Part shown: piece by piece, positions 52,642-61,944 of the stretch
Layout: each line of letters begins with the position of its first letter
How positions within the stretch are numbered: position 1 is the first letter of the stretch
From: Chitinophaga rhizosphaerae
Lineage (GTDB): Bacteria; Bacteroidota; Bacteroidia; Chitinophagales; Chitinophagaceae
Direction: 5' to 3'
DNA: 64,000 nucleotides
Assembly: GCF_003958645.1 (NCBI RefSeq)
Contig: NZ_RXLO01000016.1
Location: 1 to 64,000 of the forward strand
Position numbers and translations under genes: made by a program
The notes under the pieces: model-generated
What the model saw: only the letters and a program-made list of their open reading frames with translations
Database searches by the model: none
Told to the model about the DNA's origin: nothing

Positions 52642-53634
52642 ATGGAATACAGACAATTAGGAGACAGCGATCTGAAAGTATCCGCCATCACCTTTGGCGC
52701 ATGGGCCATTGGCGGCTGGATGTGGGGCGGCGCAGAACGGAAAGACGCCACTGAAGCCATCCGCGCTTCCATCGACCGCGGCGTAACGTCTATCGACACC
52801 GCCCCGATCTACGGGCAAGGCACCAGCGAAGAGATCGTGGGAGAAGCGCTTGCAGGCATCCCGCGCGATAAAGTGCAGCTTCTCACCAAATTCGGCATGA
52901 CCTGGGAAGGCACCAACGGAACGTTCGCATTCAGCAGCCAGGACAATAGCGGAAAGCCCATCGAGATTTACAAGTACGCCGGGAAAGACAGCATCATCCG
53001 CGAATGCGAGGCCAGTCTCCGCCGCATGCGCACCGATTATATCGATCTCTACCAGATCCACTGGCCAGACGCTACCACACCCATCGAAGAATCTTTCGAA
53101 GCCGTGCTGCGCCTCAAGGAACAGGGCAAGATCCGCGAAGCAGGCGTGTGCAACTACAATGCAGCGCAAATGAAAGAAGCCGATGCCGTGGTGAAACTCG
53201 CCTCCAACCAGGTGCCGTTTAGCATGGTGGAACGCAACATCGAAAAGGAACTGGTGCCTTATTGCATCGAAAACAATAAAGCCATCCTGGCATATAGCCC
53301 GCTGCAACGCGGCATCCTCACCGGCAAGATCAAGCCGGAGCACAAATTCGAGGAAGGTGACCACCGCCCGAAAACGCCCTTCTATCAACCCGATAACATC
53401 GCAAGGATCAACGCTTTCCTCTCGATCATCAAACCATTGGCGGAAAGCAAGAACGCCACGCTGGCGCAGCTCGTCATCCGCTGGACCATCGAGCGGCCGG
53501 GCATCACCGTTGCCCTCGTGGGCGCGCGCAACGCCGGCCAGGCAGAGCAGAACGCCGCAGCCATCAACGTGAAACTGACATCCGAGGAGATCGATTTTAT
53601 CAACAAGCATTTGTACGCTTTGCAATTAGTATAA
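52642..53634 (+). CDS. Aldo/keto reductase
   Basis: 330 residues. Catalytic tetrad of the family: SIDTAPIYGQGTSEEIVGEA (Asp, Tyr), LLTKFG (Lys) and YQIHWPDATT (His); the NADP-binding C-terminus contains VALVGARNAGQAEQNAAA. It reduces aldehydes or ketones with NADPH. It lies between hmgA and hppD with short gaps (26 and 32 bp), so it is probably in one operon, yet it has no known step in tyrosine breakdown. Its substrate is not defined by sequence. Confidence 0.9.
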   Translation: MEYRQLGDSDLKVSAITFGAWAIGGWMWGGAERKDATEAIRASIDRGVTSIDTAPIYGQGTSEEIVGEALAGIPRDKVQLLTKFGMTWEGTNGTFAFSSQDNSGKPIEIYKYAGKDSIIRECEASLRRMRTDYIDLYQIHWPDATTPIEESFEAVLRLKEQGKIREAGVCNYNAAQMKEADAVVKLASNQVPFSMVERNIEKELVPYCIENNKAILAYSPLQRGILTGKIKPEHKFEEGDHRPKTPFYQPDNIARINAFLSIIKPLAESKNATLAQLVIRWTIERPGITVALVGARNAGQAEQNAAAINVKLTSEEIDFINKHLYALQLV

Positions 53635-53666
53635 AATCAAAAATCATACACCAAAACAATCTTTTT

Positions 53667-54797
53667 ATGAACACAGCCACCGTAAAGCCAGCAACTGCGC
53701 AGGACACTGCAGACTTCCTGCCGCTCAACGGTACGGACTACGTGGAGTTTTACGTGGGAAATGCCAAGCAGGCCGCGCATTTCTATAAAACAGCCTTCGG
53801 CTTCCAGTCGCTCGCCTACGCAGGTCCCGAAACCGGCGTGAAAGACCGCGTATCGTACGTGCTCGTGCAGAACAAACTGCGCTTCGTATTGACGACGCCG
53901 TTGAAACCCGGAGGGCCTATTGCCGACCATATCGCCCAGCATGGCGATGGTGTGAAAGTACTGGCCATCTGGGTCGACGATGCCCGCAAATCTTTCGAAG
54001 AAACCGTGAAACGCGGCGCCAGGCCGTATATGGAGCCGACCGTCGAAAAGGACGAGTTCGGTGAAGTGGTGCGCAGCGGTATACACACCTATGGCGATAC
54101 CGTTCACATTTTCGTGGAACGGAAGAATTACCAGGGCCCCTTCCTGCCGGGGTACCGCCCGTGGCAAAGCCGTTACCAGCCTACCAGCACCGGCCTGCAA
54201 TATGTAGACCATTGCGTGGGTAACGTAGGGTGGAACGAGATGGACGAATGGGTGAATTTTTACAGCGAAACGATGGGTTTCCATAACCTCGTGTCTTTCG
54301 ACGACAAGGATATCTCCACCGAATATTCCGCGCTCATGTCCAAAGTGATGAGCAACGGCAACGGGCGGATCAAATTCCCCATCAACGAACCGGCCGAAGG
54401 CAAGAAGAAATCGCAGATCGAGGAATACCTTGATTTTTATGGCGGCCCGGGCGTACAGCACATAGCCATCGCTACCAACGATATCGTGCATACCGTGGGC
54501 GAGCTGCAGGCGAGGGGCGTGGAATTCCTGAGCGTTCCATCGTCGTACTACGTCACTTTGCTGGAAAGGGTAGGCGAGATCGACGAAGACCTTCGTCCGC
54601 TGGAAGAACTGGGCATCCTGGTAGACCGCGACGACGAAGGTTATCTCCTCCAGATCTTTACCAAACCGCTGCAGGACAGGCCTACGGTGTTTTTCGAGAT
54701 CATCCAGCGCAAGGGCGCCAAATCTTTCGGGAAAGGCAACTTCAAGGCGTTGTTCGAGTCCATTGAACGCGAACAGGCGCTGCGCGGCAACTTATAA
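53667..54797 (+). CDS. hppD: 4-hydroxyphenylpyruvate dioxygenase
   Basis: 376 residues. Two VOC-type domains are seen: the N-terminal (NGTDYVEFYVGNAKQAAHFY) and C-terminal (YVDHCVGNVGWNEMDEWVNF, GGPGVQHIAIATNDIV), the His residues being metal ligands, and Glu in TVFFEIIQRKGAKSFGKGNF near 350 completing the site. It produces homogentisate from 4-hydroxyphenylpyruvate, directly feeding HmgA. It is the last gene of the run, ending before the hairpin at 54823. Confidence 0.96.
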   Translation: MNTATVKPATAQDTADFLPLNGTDYVEFYVGNAKQAAHFYKTAFGFQSLAYAGPETGVKDRVSYVLVQNKLRFVLTTPLKPGGPIADHIAQHGDGVKVLAIWVDDARKSFEETVKRGARPYMEPTVEKDEFGEVVRSGIHTYGDTVHIFVERKNYQGPFLPGYRPWQSRYQPTSTGLQYVDHCVGNVGWNEMDEWVNFYSETMGFHNLVSFDDKDISTEYSALMSKVMSNGNGRIKFPINEPAEGKKKSQIEEYLDFYGGPGVQHIAIATNDIVHTVGELQARGVEFLSVPSSYYVTLLERVGEIDEDLRPLEELGILVDRDDEGYLLQIFTKPLQDRPTVFFEIIQRKGAKSFGKGNFKALFESIEREQALRGNL

Positions 54798-54822
54798 ACC
54801 AACCTGCTACGTGAGAAAATAA

Positions 54823-54852
54823 AAGCCGTTCCGGTTCGACCCGGGACGGCTT
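54823..54852. terminator. Bidirectional terminator between hppD and the GH16 gene
   Basis: AAGCCGTTCCGG pairs with CCGGGACGGCTT (one wobble) around a 6-base loop, with an AT-rich tail giving T's on the minus strand. Confidence 0.78.
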
Positions 54853-54871
54853 CGCTGTTTCTACGAAAATC

Positions 54872-55699
54872 CTACTTGCCGGAAAGCTGGTATACCCGCA
54901 CGTAATCCACCAGCAGGCGCGAAGGCATGTGGGCATCGGGGATTTCTTCGCCGCCGTGGCCCAGGGCTACGTTAAGGAGCAGGTAGAAATCTTCGCGGAA
55001 GGGGAGATTCCCTTTATGGGCGTTCCTTGCGGTTGGGATGTCTATCGTGTTGAGGGCTTTCCCGTCCACCGAAATCACCATTTCGTTTTCGTTCCAGATC
55101 ATTTCCCATTCGTGGAATCGCTCCCCCCATTTTTCGCCGCCCCAGGCGGCTACGGGCCATTTGGCTTCGTCCCAGGCGGTTTGCCCATCGCCTTCCCAGG
55201 CGGCATTGGCGAGGAGATCGCCCTGGTAGTATTCCATGATGTCTACTTCCCCGCAGGCCGGCCAGTGAACGGGGCCGCGCTTGGCGCCCAGCATCCAGAA
55301 AGCGGGCCAGCTCCCTTTGCGGACGTCTATTTTAGCCCGCATAACGACCCGGCCGTAGGTGAACTGGAATTTGCCTTTGGTGATGAGGCAGGAGGAAGTA
55401 TATTCGGCGAAAGGGCGGTTGCGCTTCCAATCGCCGCTCGCCGAGTCGAACCCGGGATTGGGGATGCGTTCTTTGCGGGCTTCTATCACCAGGAGGCCAT
55501 CCCGGCAGGCGGCGTTTTCCGGACGGTACCATTGCGGCTCCCGGTTGCGGACGAAGCCCCGTTCGTAATCCCATTTGGCGGTGTCGGGGCGGCCGGGCGT
55601 ATCGAACTCGTCTGACCATACGAGCGTGTACCCGCTGGTGTCTGCGGCGGGAGCAGGGCGCCCGAAAGCAAGGGCGGCGAACAGGAAGATGGATTGCAT
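54872..55699 (-). CDS. GH16-family beta-glucanase, secreted
   Basis: 275 residues from the ATG at 55699 (MQSIFLFAALAFGRPAPAAD), which gives a signal peptide; the frame to 55795 is longer but has an unlikely start. The catalytic site is GEVDIMEYY (near residue 148: nucleophile and acid/base Glu around Asp), preceded by LVWSDEFD and followed by FYLLLNVALGHGG. GH16 enzymes act on beta-1,3 or mixed-linkage glucans, laminarin or galactans; which one cannot be told. No second domain is attached. It is divergent from the small membrane protein gene, with about 60 bp between starts. Confidence 0.9.
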   Translation of the reverse strand: MQSIFLFAALAFGRPAPAADTSGYTLVWSDEFDTPGRPDTAKWDYERGFVRNREPQWYRPENAACRDGLLVIEARKERIPNPGFDSASGDWKRNRPFAEYTSSCLITKGKFQFTYGRVVMRAKIDVRKGSWPAFWMLGAKRGPVHWPACGEVDIMEYYQGDLLANAAWEGDGQTAWDEAKWPVAAWGGEKWGERFHEWEMIWNENEMVISVDGKALNTIDIPTARNAHKGNLPFREDFYLLLNVALGHGGEEIPDAHMPSRLLVDYVRVYQLSGK

Positions 55700-55760
55700 G
55701 AAAAATTCGTTTTTTGATAGGCTTTTACCCACTAAATAGTTAAATTTGGCGTTAATATTT

Positions 55761-55949
55761 ATGGAATTAAGAGATCTATTCGGGTATCTGTTCATTTTGG
55801 CAGGGCTTATGCAGCTGCTGACGGCCTACCTGATTTTCGCCGGCAACCGGCATTATGTATTAAGATTTGCCAACAAGAAGGTAGGTTCGATAATATATGT
55901 TATTTTTGCATTTATATTATTCTACCTGGCATATTATTTTCTGGCATGA
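55761..55949 (+). CDS. Small membrane protein (62 aa)
   Basis: Two hydrophobic helices are visible (FGYLFILAGLMQLLTAYLIF and KVGSIIYVIFAFILFYLAYY) with a short basic loop between. The start is taken as ATG at 55761 (MELRDLFGYLF); the upstream ATG at 55746 adds MALIF and is less likely. No family name is known. It is followed 20 bp later by the L,D-transpeptidase gene and is probably co-transcribed. Confidence 0.55.
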   Translation: MELRDLFGYLFILAGLMQLLTAYLIFAGNRHYVLRFANKKVGSIIYVIFAFILFYLAYYFLA

Positions 55950-55969
55950 ATTGGTAAGACAGACTAGAT

Positions 55970-56785
55970 ATGAAGCGGTTATTCATCGGTATTTTATCCC
56001 TCCTCGGCGCCTATGGTGCGCATGCGCAACAATCCTTCCTCGAGAACCAGAAACTGTTCCCGAGGGTAGGCGAAGCGTTCAGGGAGAAGGAAGAAAGCAT
56101 TAAAAAAGAATGCGCCAAAAAAGGCATCGCCTGGCCGGCCAAACAGATTTACATCCGCAGCTTCAAGCTGGACAGTGAGATGGAAATCTGGGCGCGGAAC
56201 AACCCCGGCGACACTTTCACCCTCGTAAAAACCTACCGCGTCTGCTCGCTTTCGGGCAAAATGGGGCCGAAACGGAAGGAGGGCGACCGCCAGGTGCCGG
56301 AAGGGTTCTATTACATCAACGATTTCAATCCCAACAGCAGTTACCACCTTAGCCTCGGAATCAATTACCCGAACTATTCCGACCGCGTGCTCAGCGATCA
56401 GAAGAAACCGGGCGGCGATATCTATATCCATGGCTCCTGCCTTACGATAGGGTGCATCCCGCTGACGGACGAATTCATTTCCGAAGTGTATATAATGGCG
56501 GTGCAGGCCAAGAACGCCGGACAGGATTTCATTCCCGTGCACGTGTTCCCCGTGCGGTTCGGCAACAGCCGCAGCATGGATTACCTCGGCAGCCAGTCGC
56601 TCACCGACAATGAATCCCAGAAATTCTGGCTGAACCTGAAGAATGCTTACGATTACTTCGAGAAAACACGCAAAATGCCGGTAGTGATGGTGAACAGCCA
56701 GGGCAAGTACGTGTATACCGCGCCCACACCGGAACCCGCTGTGGCACAGATCGGCTCCGCCCGCCCGGCGCCGCATACGAATTGA
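55970..56785 (+). CDS. L,D-transpeptidase (YafK-like)
   Basis: 271 residues with a signal peptide (LFIGILSLLGAYGAHA). The YkuD-type catalytic region is DIYIHGSCLTIGCIPLTD (residues about 152-170), where Cys is the nucleophile and His helps; it matches the YafK-like subgroup (HG-x2-x-GC). These enzymes cut or make peptide cross-links in the cell wall or attach proteins to it. Length is close to the E. coli homologue. It is transcribed with the small membrane protein before it and ended by the terminator at 56811. Confidence 0.9.
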   Translation: MKRLFIGILSLLGAYGAHAQQSFLENQKLFPRVGEAFREKEESIKKECAKKGIAWPAKQIYIRSFKLDSEMEIWARNNPGDTFTLVKTYRVCSLSGKMGPKRKEGDRQVPEGFYYINDFNPNSSYHLSLGINYPNYSDRVLSDQKKPGGDIYIHGSCLTIGCIPLTDEFISEVYIMAVQAKNAGQDFIPVHVFPVRFGNSRSMDYLGSQSLTDNESQKFWLNLKNAYDYFEKTRKMPVVMVNSQGKYVYTAPTPEPAVAQIGSARPAPHTN

Positions 56786-56810
56786 TTTCGATGAAATTTT
56801 ATATAGCGTA

Positions 56811-56839
56811 GCCCTCCGGTAAACGGAGGGCTTTTTTTT
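56811..56839 (+). terminator. Terminator of the L,D-transpeptidase gene
   Basis: GCCCTCCG pairs with CGGAGGGC around a 5-base loop, followed by eight T's. Confidence 0.9.
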
Positions 56840-56880
56840 GAGCGGTAGTTTCCTATATTCATTGTATCATCCCTTTTCCA

Positions 56881-57366
56881 ATGAATAATTGGTTCCTTTT
56901 ATTGCCGGCATGGTATGCATTCTGGGTTTTCCTGGTGTTGATGATCCTGCCTGACCGGGGATTTTCCGTATATTCAGTAAACTTCCGTTTGCTTATGGAA
57001 TACTTCAAGTTTTTTTATTTCGGTGGATTCATGATTGCCCTGTTCGCGCTCGGCTGGATCCGCCTCGGGGAAGGCGGGATCGATGCCTGGCAGGTAGTCC
57101 GCATCTTCCTGCGGAAGGTTTTTCAGGCGATAGCCGTACTGGCGTTGGGTTTTTTGCTGGCAATGGTTTTAGGGGCCGTCGTGGGCAAAGGTTCCCTTTT
57201 CGACAGGGAAGGGCGCGGTATGCTGGCGGATAGCTGGTCGGTAGCAGGGTTTGTATTCCTGCCAACGGTCCTTATTATATGGGATTCGGTAGTGAAGGAA
57301 GAAAAACGGAAGCGGGAAGCTGAAAAAGACCCCGGGAAAAAGCACCGCCTAAAACTCAAGGGATGA
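56881..57366 (+). CDS. Hypothetical membrane protein (161 aa)
   Basis: About four hydrophobic segments (LLLPAWYAFWVFLVLMILP, FFYFGGFMIALFALGWI, IAVLALGFLLAMVLGAVV and VAGFVFLPTVLIIWDSVV) followed by a cytoplasmic basic/acidic tail (KEEKRKREAEKDPGKKHRLK). The family is not known. It overlaps the next small gene by 4 bp (ATGA), so both are translated from one mRNA. Confidence 0.65.
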   Translation: MNNWFLLLPAWYAFWVFLVLMILPDRGFSVYSVNFRLLMEYFKFFYFGGFMIALFALGWIRLGEGGIDAWQVVRIFLRKVFQAIAVLALGFLLAMVLGAVVGKGSLFDREGRGMLADSWSVAGFVFLPTVLIIWDSVVKEEKRKREAEKDPGKKHRLKLKG

Positions 57367-57599
57367 ACTTGTTCCACCGGTTCCGGTACTTCTGGATAAC
57401 GTTGCTGGTCTGCTTCGCGGGATACTGGTTGATCGCCATCTGGATGGGGGAAGCCCGTTGGGCGGATACGGAAAGCGTACTGCAAATGGGGCTCGGTATC
57501 GCCGTCATCATCCAGGTTTTCGCCTGGGCCGGAAGCGTCCGGAAACCTGTAGAGGGGCCGCGCGATGATGCCCCGCAGGAAAAAAGTACCGGGAAATAA
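57363..57599 (+). CDS. Small membrane protein (78 aa)
   Basis: Two membrane helices (FWITLLVCFAGYWLIAIWM and LQMGLGIAVIIQVFAWAG) with a short polar tail (RDDAPQEKSTGK). It begins inside the stop of the preceding gene. The pair is unknown; the context (after an L,D-transpeptidase, before an oxidase cluster) does not define it. Confidence 0.6.
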   Translation: MNLFHRFRYFWITLLVCFAGYWLIAIWMGEARWADTESVLQMGLGIAVIIQVFAWAGSVRKPVEGPRDDAPQEKSTGK

Positions 57600-57785
57600 G
57601 CAAATATTCCTATCCCGAGAACGGCCATCCACGCGTATTACAGCCGAAAATTACCACCTGGCCCTCTTCCCGCTATTGCCCCCTACGTGTCATTTTTACA
57701 CATTATTTTCATCCCGGGGTCAATTTATTTTGCTTTCTCGCAAATTTTTTGGATTTTTCCACAAAGGTCAAATCAATTTACTATT

Positions 57786-58358
57786 ATGAACAGAAGAGAT
57801 GCCATCAGGAATGTGGCGATACTCATGGGTACCGCGCTTTCCGCTTCCACGTTAGCGGCACTGGAGGGTTGCAAATCCAGGCCAGCGACATATACCTTGC
57901 AAACACCCGAAACGAAGGAACTGCTCGCTGAGATCGCAGAAACCATCATTCCGGCCACCAGTACGCCTGGCGCGAAAGCCGCGGGCGTGCAGGACTTCAT
58001 CGTTACCATGATCAACGACTGCTACGACGAGAAAGCACAGCAGGTGTTTGAAGGCGGTCTGAACAAGATCAATGAAGAAAGTAAAAAGAAATTCGACGGT
58101 AAAGTGTTCATGGACATCACGCCCGAACAGCGCACCGAGCTGCTCACCGCCATAGACCAGGAGCGTGTGGATTACAACAAACGCGAAAACAAGAAGAAGG
58201 ACGATCCCGTTCACTACTTCCAGTACATGAAAGAGCTGACCCTGCTCGGCTATTTCACGTCCAAACCCGGCGCCACCGAAGCCCTGCGATACATCGCCGT
58301 GCCCGGCCGCTACGAAGGCTGCGTGCCCTACAAGAAAGGCGACCGTGCCTGGGCGTAA
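57786..58358 (+). CDS. Gluconate 2-dehydrogenase subunit 3-like protein, Tat-type
   Basis: 190 residues from the ATG at 57786 (MNRRDAIRNVAILMGTAL); the frame extends upstream from 57687 but the twin-arginine motif marks the true start. The signal ends AALEGCKS, so a Tat lipoprotein is possible. The mature part (LAEIAETIIPATSTPGAKAA and VQDFIVTMINDCYDE) fits the small subunit of membrane-linked sugar dehydrogenases, which helps export and anchor the GMC flavoprotein. It is followed by the GMC gene 34 bp later. Confidence 0.85.
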   Translation: MNRRDAIRNVAILMGTALSASTLAALEGCKSRPATYTLQTPETKELLAEIAETIIPATSTPGAKAAGVQDFIVTMINDCYDEKAQQVFEGGLNKINEESKKKFDGKVFMDITPEQRTELLTAIDQERVDYNKRENKKKDDPVHYFQYMKELTLLGYFTSKPGATEALRYIAVPGRYEGCVPYKKGDRAWA

Positions 58359-58392
58359 CCCGTATTTCCACATTTATTAAAAACTGATCAAC

Positions 58393-60087
58393 ATGAACCT
58401 GAACATAAAAGCGCAGGACCAGCATACGTTTGACGCCATCGTGATCGGCTCCGGCGTGAGCGGCGGATGGGCTGCCAAAGAACTGACCGAAAAAGGACTC
58501 AAAGTGCTCATGCTCGAACGCGGCCACAACCTCGAGCACGGCAAATACGAAACCGCCACCAAAGACCCCTGGGAATTCCCCCACCGCGGCAGGATCACGC
58601 AAGACCAGCGCCAGTCGCATGAGAAACTCAGCCGCGATTACCCTTACTCCGAACACAACGAAAAATACTGGATCAACGACAGCAAAGCGCCCTACCAGGA
58701 AGATAAACGCTTCGACTGGTACCGCCCCGATATCGTTGGCGGCAAATCCATCATGTGGGGCCGCCAAAGCTACCGCTGGAGCGATCTCGACTTCGGTGCC
58801 AACGCCAAAGACGGCATCGCGGTAGACTGGCCGATCCGTTATAAAGACATTCAGCCCTGGTACGAATACGTGGAAAAATTCGTAGGTATCAGCGGCACCA
58901 CCGAAAACCTGCCCCAGCTGCCCGACAGCATTTTCATGCCGCCCATGGAAATGAACTGCGTGGAAAAAGATGTGAAAGGCAAGATCGAAGCGGCTTTCGG
59001 CGGAAGGAAATTTATCATGGGCCGTGTCGCCAACATTACCCAAGACCTGCCAGGCCGTACCAAATGCCAGTTCAGGAACCTGTGCAGCCGCGGCTGTCCG
59101 TTCGGCGGATATTTCAGCACCCAATCGTCGACCCTCCCGGCGGCGGTGGCCACCGGCAACCTCACGCTGCGCCCCGATTCCATCGTGAACAGCCTCATTT
59201 ACGACGACAAGGCAGGCAAAGCCACCGGTGTTCGCGTTATCGATAAGAATTCGAAGGAAATGATCGAGTTCTATGCCAGGATCATCTTCGTGAACGGTTC
59301 TACACTCGGTTCCACCTTCGTGCTGATGAACTCCATCAGCGACCGTTTCCCCAACGGGTTCGGGAACGATAGCGGCGTATTGGGAAAATACCTCATGGAC
59401 CACCACTTCCGCACCGGCGCATCCGGCGTTATGGAAGGGTACGACGATAAATATTTCTACGGACGCCGTGCCAACGGTATTTACATCCCCCGCTATCGCA
59501 ATATCGGTAACGACAAGCGCGATTACCTGCGTGGTTTCGGTTACCAGGGCGGCGCTTCGCGCAGCGGATGGAGCCGTGGTATCGCGGAAATGGGTGTGGG
59601 CAAGGATTTCAAGGAAATGCTCACCGAGCCCGGCAAATGGAGCATGGGCATCGGCGGCTTCGGCGAATGCCTCCCGTACGAAGACAACTACGTAACCCTC
59701 GATAAATCCGTGACCGACGCATGGGGCCAGCCTACGCTGCGCTTCAACGCCGAATTCAAGGAAAACGAGATGAAGATGCGCAAGGATATGATGAACGATG
59801 CGGCCGAAATGCTGGAAGCCGCCGGCGTGAAAAACGTGAAAACGTACGACAACGGCTCCTGGCCCGGTATGGCGATCCACGAAATGGGGACCGCGCGTAT
59901 GGGCCGCGATCCGAAAACTTCTGTCCTCAACGAATTCAACCAGGTGCATGCCGCCAAAAACGTATTCGTGACAGACGGCGCCTGCATGACATCCGCGTCC
60001 TGCGTAAACCCTTCCCTCACTTACATGGCGCTGACCGCCCGCGCGGCCGACCATGCCGTGAAGGAACTGAAGAAAGGAAATATCTGA
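58393..60087 (+). CDS. GMC oxidoreductase, sugar-dehydrogenase type (copy 1)
   Basis: 564 residues. FAD-binding motif AIVIGSGVSGGWAAKELTEK at the start, then GGKSIMWGRQSYRW; the region CQFRNLCSRGCPFGGYF has the Cys-rich pattern of gluconate/glucoside dehydrogenase large subunits. The active-site His lies in AIHEMGTARMGRDPKTS and the conserved Asn in CVNPSLTYMALTARA. Likely substrates are sugars or glycosides (C2 or C3 oxidation); no cytochrome c subunit is adjacent. It has no signal peptide and would travel with the Tat-bearing small subunit at 57786. Confidence 0.9.
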   Translation: MNLNIKAQDQHTFDAIVIGSGVSGGWAAKELTEKGLKVLMLERGHNLEHGKYETATKDPWEFPHRGRITQDQRQSHEKLSRDYPYSEHNEKYWINDSKAPYQEDKRFDWYRPDIVGGKSIMWGRQSYRWSDLDFGANAKDGIAVDWPIRYKDIQPWYEYVEKFVGISGTTENLPQLPDSIFMPPMEMNCVEKDVKGKIEAAFGGRKFIMGRVANITQDLPGRTKCQFRNLCSRGCPFGGYFSTQSSTLPAAVATGNLTLRPDSIVNSLIYDDKAGKATGVRVIDKNSKEMIEFYARIIFVNGSTLGSTFVLMNSISDRFPNGFGNDSGVLGKYLMDHHFRTGASGVMEGYDDKYFYGRRANGIYIPRYRNIGNDKRDYLRGFGYQGGASRSGWSRGIAEMGVGKDFKEMLTEPGKWSMGIGGFGECLPYEDNYVTLDKSVTDAWGQPTLRFNAEFKENEMKMRKDMMNDAAEMLEAAGVKNVKTYDNGSWPGMAIHEMGTARMGRDPKTSVLNEFNQVHAAKNVFVTDGACMTSASCVNPSLTYMALTARAADHAVKELKKGNI

Positions 60088-60115
60088 TAAGGGAATCAAG
60101 GCATAACTACCAGGG

Positions 60116-60140
60116 AAAAGCCGCGTTCTGTGCGGCTTTT
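60116..60140 (+). terminator. Internal terminator or attenuating hairpin between the GMC copies
   Basis: AAAAGCCGC pairs with GCGGCTTTT around a 7-base loop (GTTCTGT), just 23 bases before the second GMC start. It may reduce expression of the second copy. Confidence 0.7.
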
Positions 60141-60162
60141 CCTGTTAAAAACCCACGCTACA

Positions 60163-61857
60163 ATGAATCTTAACATCAAAGCCGCGGCCGAAAATTCCTA
60201 CGACGCCATCGTGGTAGGATCGGGCATCAGCGGCGGCTGGGCAGCCAAAGAGCTGTGCGAAAAAGGGCTCAAGACCCTCGTGCTGGAAAGAGGCAGGAAC
60301 GTTGAGCATATCAAGGATTATCCGACCGCCAACTGGAACCCCTGGGACTATCCCCATCACGGTAAATTTACCCGGGAAATGGAGGAAAACCACCCCATCC
60401 AGAGCCGCTGCTACGCGTTTGACGAAGCCACGCAGCATTTCTGGGTGAATGATAAGGAAAATCCCTACAACGAGATCAAGCCCTTCAACTGGCTGCGCGG
60501 CAACCATGTGGGCGGCCGGTCGCTCATGTGGGGGCGGCAGGTCTACCGTTGGAGCGATATCGACTTCGAAGCCAACGCCAAAGATGGTCATGGGGTAGAC
60601 TGGCCCATCCGGTACAAGGACATCGAGCCCTGGTACAGCTATGTCGAAAAATATATCGGGATCAGCGGCCAGGCGGAAAACCTACCCCAATTGCCCGATG
60701 GCGAATTCCTCAAGGCCATGGAAATGAACTGCCTCGAAAAGCACGTGGCAGCGCGTATCAAAGCACATTACAAAGACCGCATCATGACCATCGGCCGTTG
60801 TGCGCATGTTACCGAAGCGCACAACGGGAGAGGGCCCTGCCAGTACCGCGACCTTTGCGCGCGTGGTTGCCCTTTCACCGCCTACTTCAGCAGCAACGGC
60901 GTCACCCTTCCGGCGGCGGCCAAAACCGGCAATCTCACGCTCCGCCCGCACTCCATCGTACTGGAAGTGATGTACGACGAAAGCACCCAGAAAGCAAAAG
61001 GCGTACGCATCATGGACGCGGAGTCGAAAGAAGTGATCGAATACACGGCAAAGATCATCTTCCTCAACGCCTCCACGCTCGGTACCACCGCCATCCTCCT
61101 CAATTCCGTCAGCAACCGCTTCCCCAACGGGTTCGGCAACGATAGCGACCAGGTGGGCCGCAACCTTATGGACCACCACTTCGGCGTTGGCGCAGGCGGG
61201 TCGTTCGACGGGTTCCAGGACCAATATACTTACGGCCGGCGCGCCAACGGCATATACATTCCCAGGTTCCGCAACATCGGCGGCAATACCAACCGTAAGG
61301 ATTATGTGCGCGGATTCGGCTACCAGGGCGGCGCCGGGCGCGGCCGTAAACAAACGATGGACGGTATCGGCATCGAACTGAAAGAAAACAATACGGAACC
61401 CGGCGAATGGGGCATGTGGATCGGTGCTTGGGGCGAACATCTGCCATATGCCGACAATACCGTGCGCCTCAATAAAACGAAAACCGACAAATGGGGATTG
61501 CCCACATTGGACATCGACTGCAACTTCCGCGACAACGAGCTGGCCATGCGCAAAGACATGCTGGAAAGCGCGAAGGAAATGCTGGAAGCTGCCGGATTGA
61601 AAAACGTTGGCGGAAGCGACGATATGCCGCCTCCGGGCCATTGCATCCATGAAATGGGGACGGCGCGCATGGGCCGCGATCCCAAAACCTCCGTGCTCAA
61701 CGGCTTCAACCAGGTGCATGCGGCAAAGAACGTGTTTATCACCGATGGTGCGTGTATGAGTTCATCGGCCTGTCAAAACCCGTCGATCACCTATATGGCG
61801 CTGACGGCGCGTGCGGTAGACCACGGCGTGAACGAGCTGAAGAAACAGAATCTGTAG
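60163..61857 (+). CDS. GMC oxidoreductase, sugar-dehydrogenase type (copy 2)
   Basis: 564 residues from the ATG at 60163 (MNLNIKAAAENSYDAIVVG). It is closely related to the first copy over the full length: same FAD motif VVGSGISGGWAAKELCEK, GGRSLMWGRQVYRW, the Cys-rich CQYRDLCARGCPFTAYF, His in CIHEMGTARMGRDPKT and Asn in CQNPSITYMALTARA. Differences are in the substrate-side loops (for example the ENHPIQSRCYAF segment). A likely recent duplication specialised for another sugar. A hairpin lies between the copies. Confidence 0.9.
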   Translation: MNLNIKAAAENSYDAIVVGSGISGGWAAKELCEKGLKTLVLERGRNVEHIKDYPTANWNPWDYPHHGKFTREMEENHPIQSRCYAFDEATQHFWVNDKENPYNEIKPFNWLRGNHVGGRSLMWGRQVYRWSDIDFEANAKDGHGVDWPIRYKDIEPWYSYVEKYIGISGQAENLPQLPDGEFLKAMEMNCLEKHVAARIKAHYKDRIMTIGRCAHVTEAHNGRGPCQYRDLCARGCPFTAYFSSNGVTLPAAAKTGNLTLRPHSIVLEVMYDESTQKAKGVRIMDAESKEVIEYTAKIIFLNASTLGTTAILLNSVSNRFPNGFGNDSDQVGRNLMDHHFGVGAGGSFDGFQDQYTYGRRANGIYIPRFRNIGGNTNRKDYVRGFGYQGGAGRGRKQTMDGIGIELKENNTEPGEWGMWIGAWGEHLPYADNTVRLNKTKTDKWGLPTLDIDCNFRDNELAMRKDMLESAKEMLEAAGLKNVGGSDDMPPPGHCIHEMGTARMGRDPKTSVLNGFNQVHAAKNVFITDGACMSSSACQNPSITYMALTARAVDHGVNELKKQNL

Positions 61858-61944
61858 TCGCGGGTAATTCGATACAGTGTTGAAATCGTTGCAGTGGGGA
61901 TTAACATCGGGTTAAAAATTTATACGTATAACGGATTATTTGGT

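Noticed and set aside
58255..60099. 614-aa frame antisense to the first GMC gene
   Set aside because: Mirror frame, His/Val/Phe-rich, no motif.
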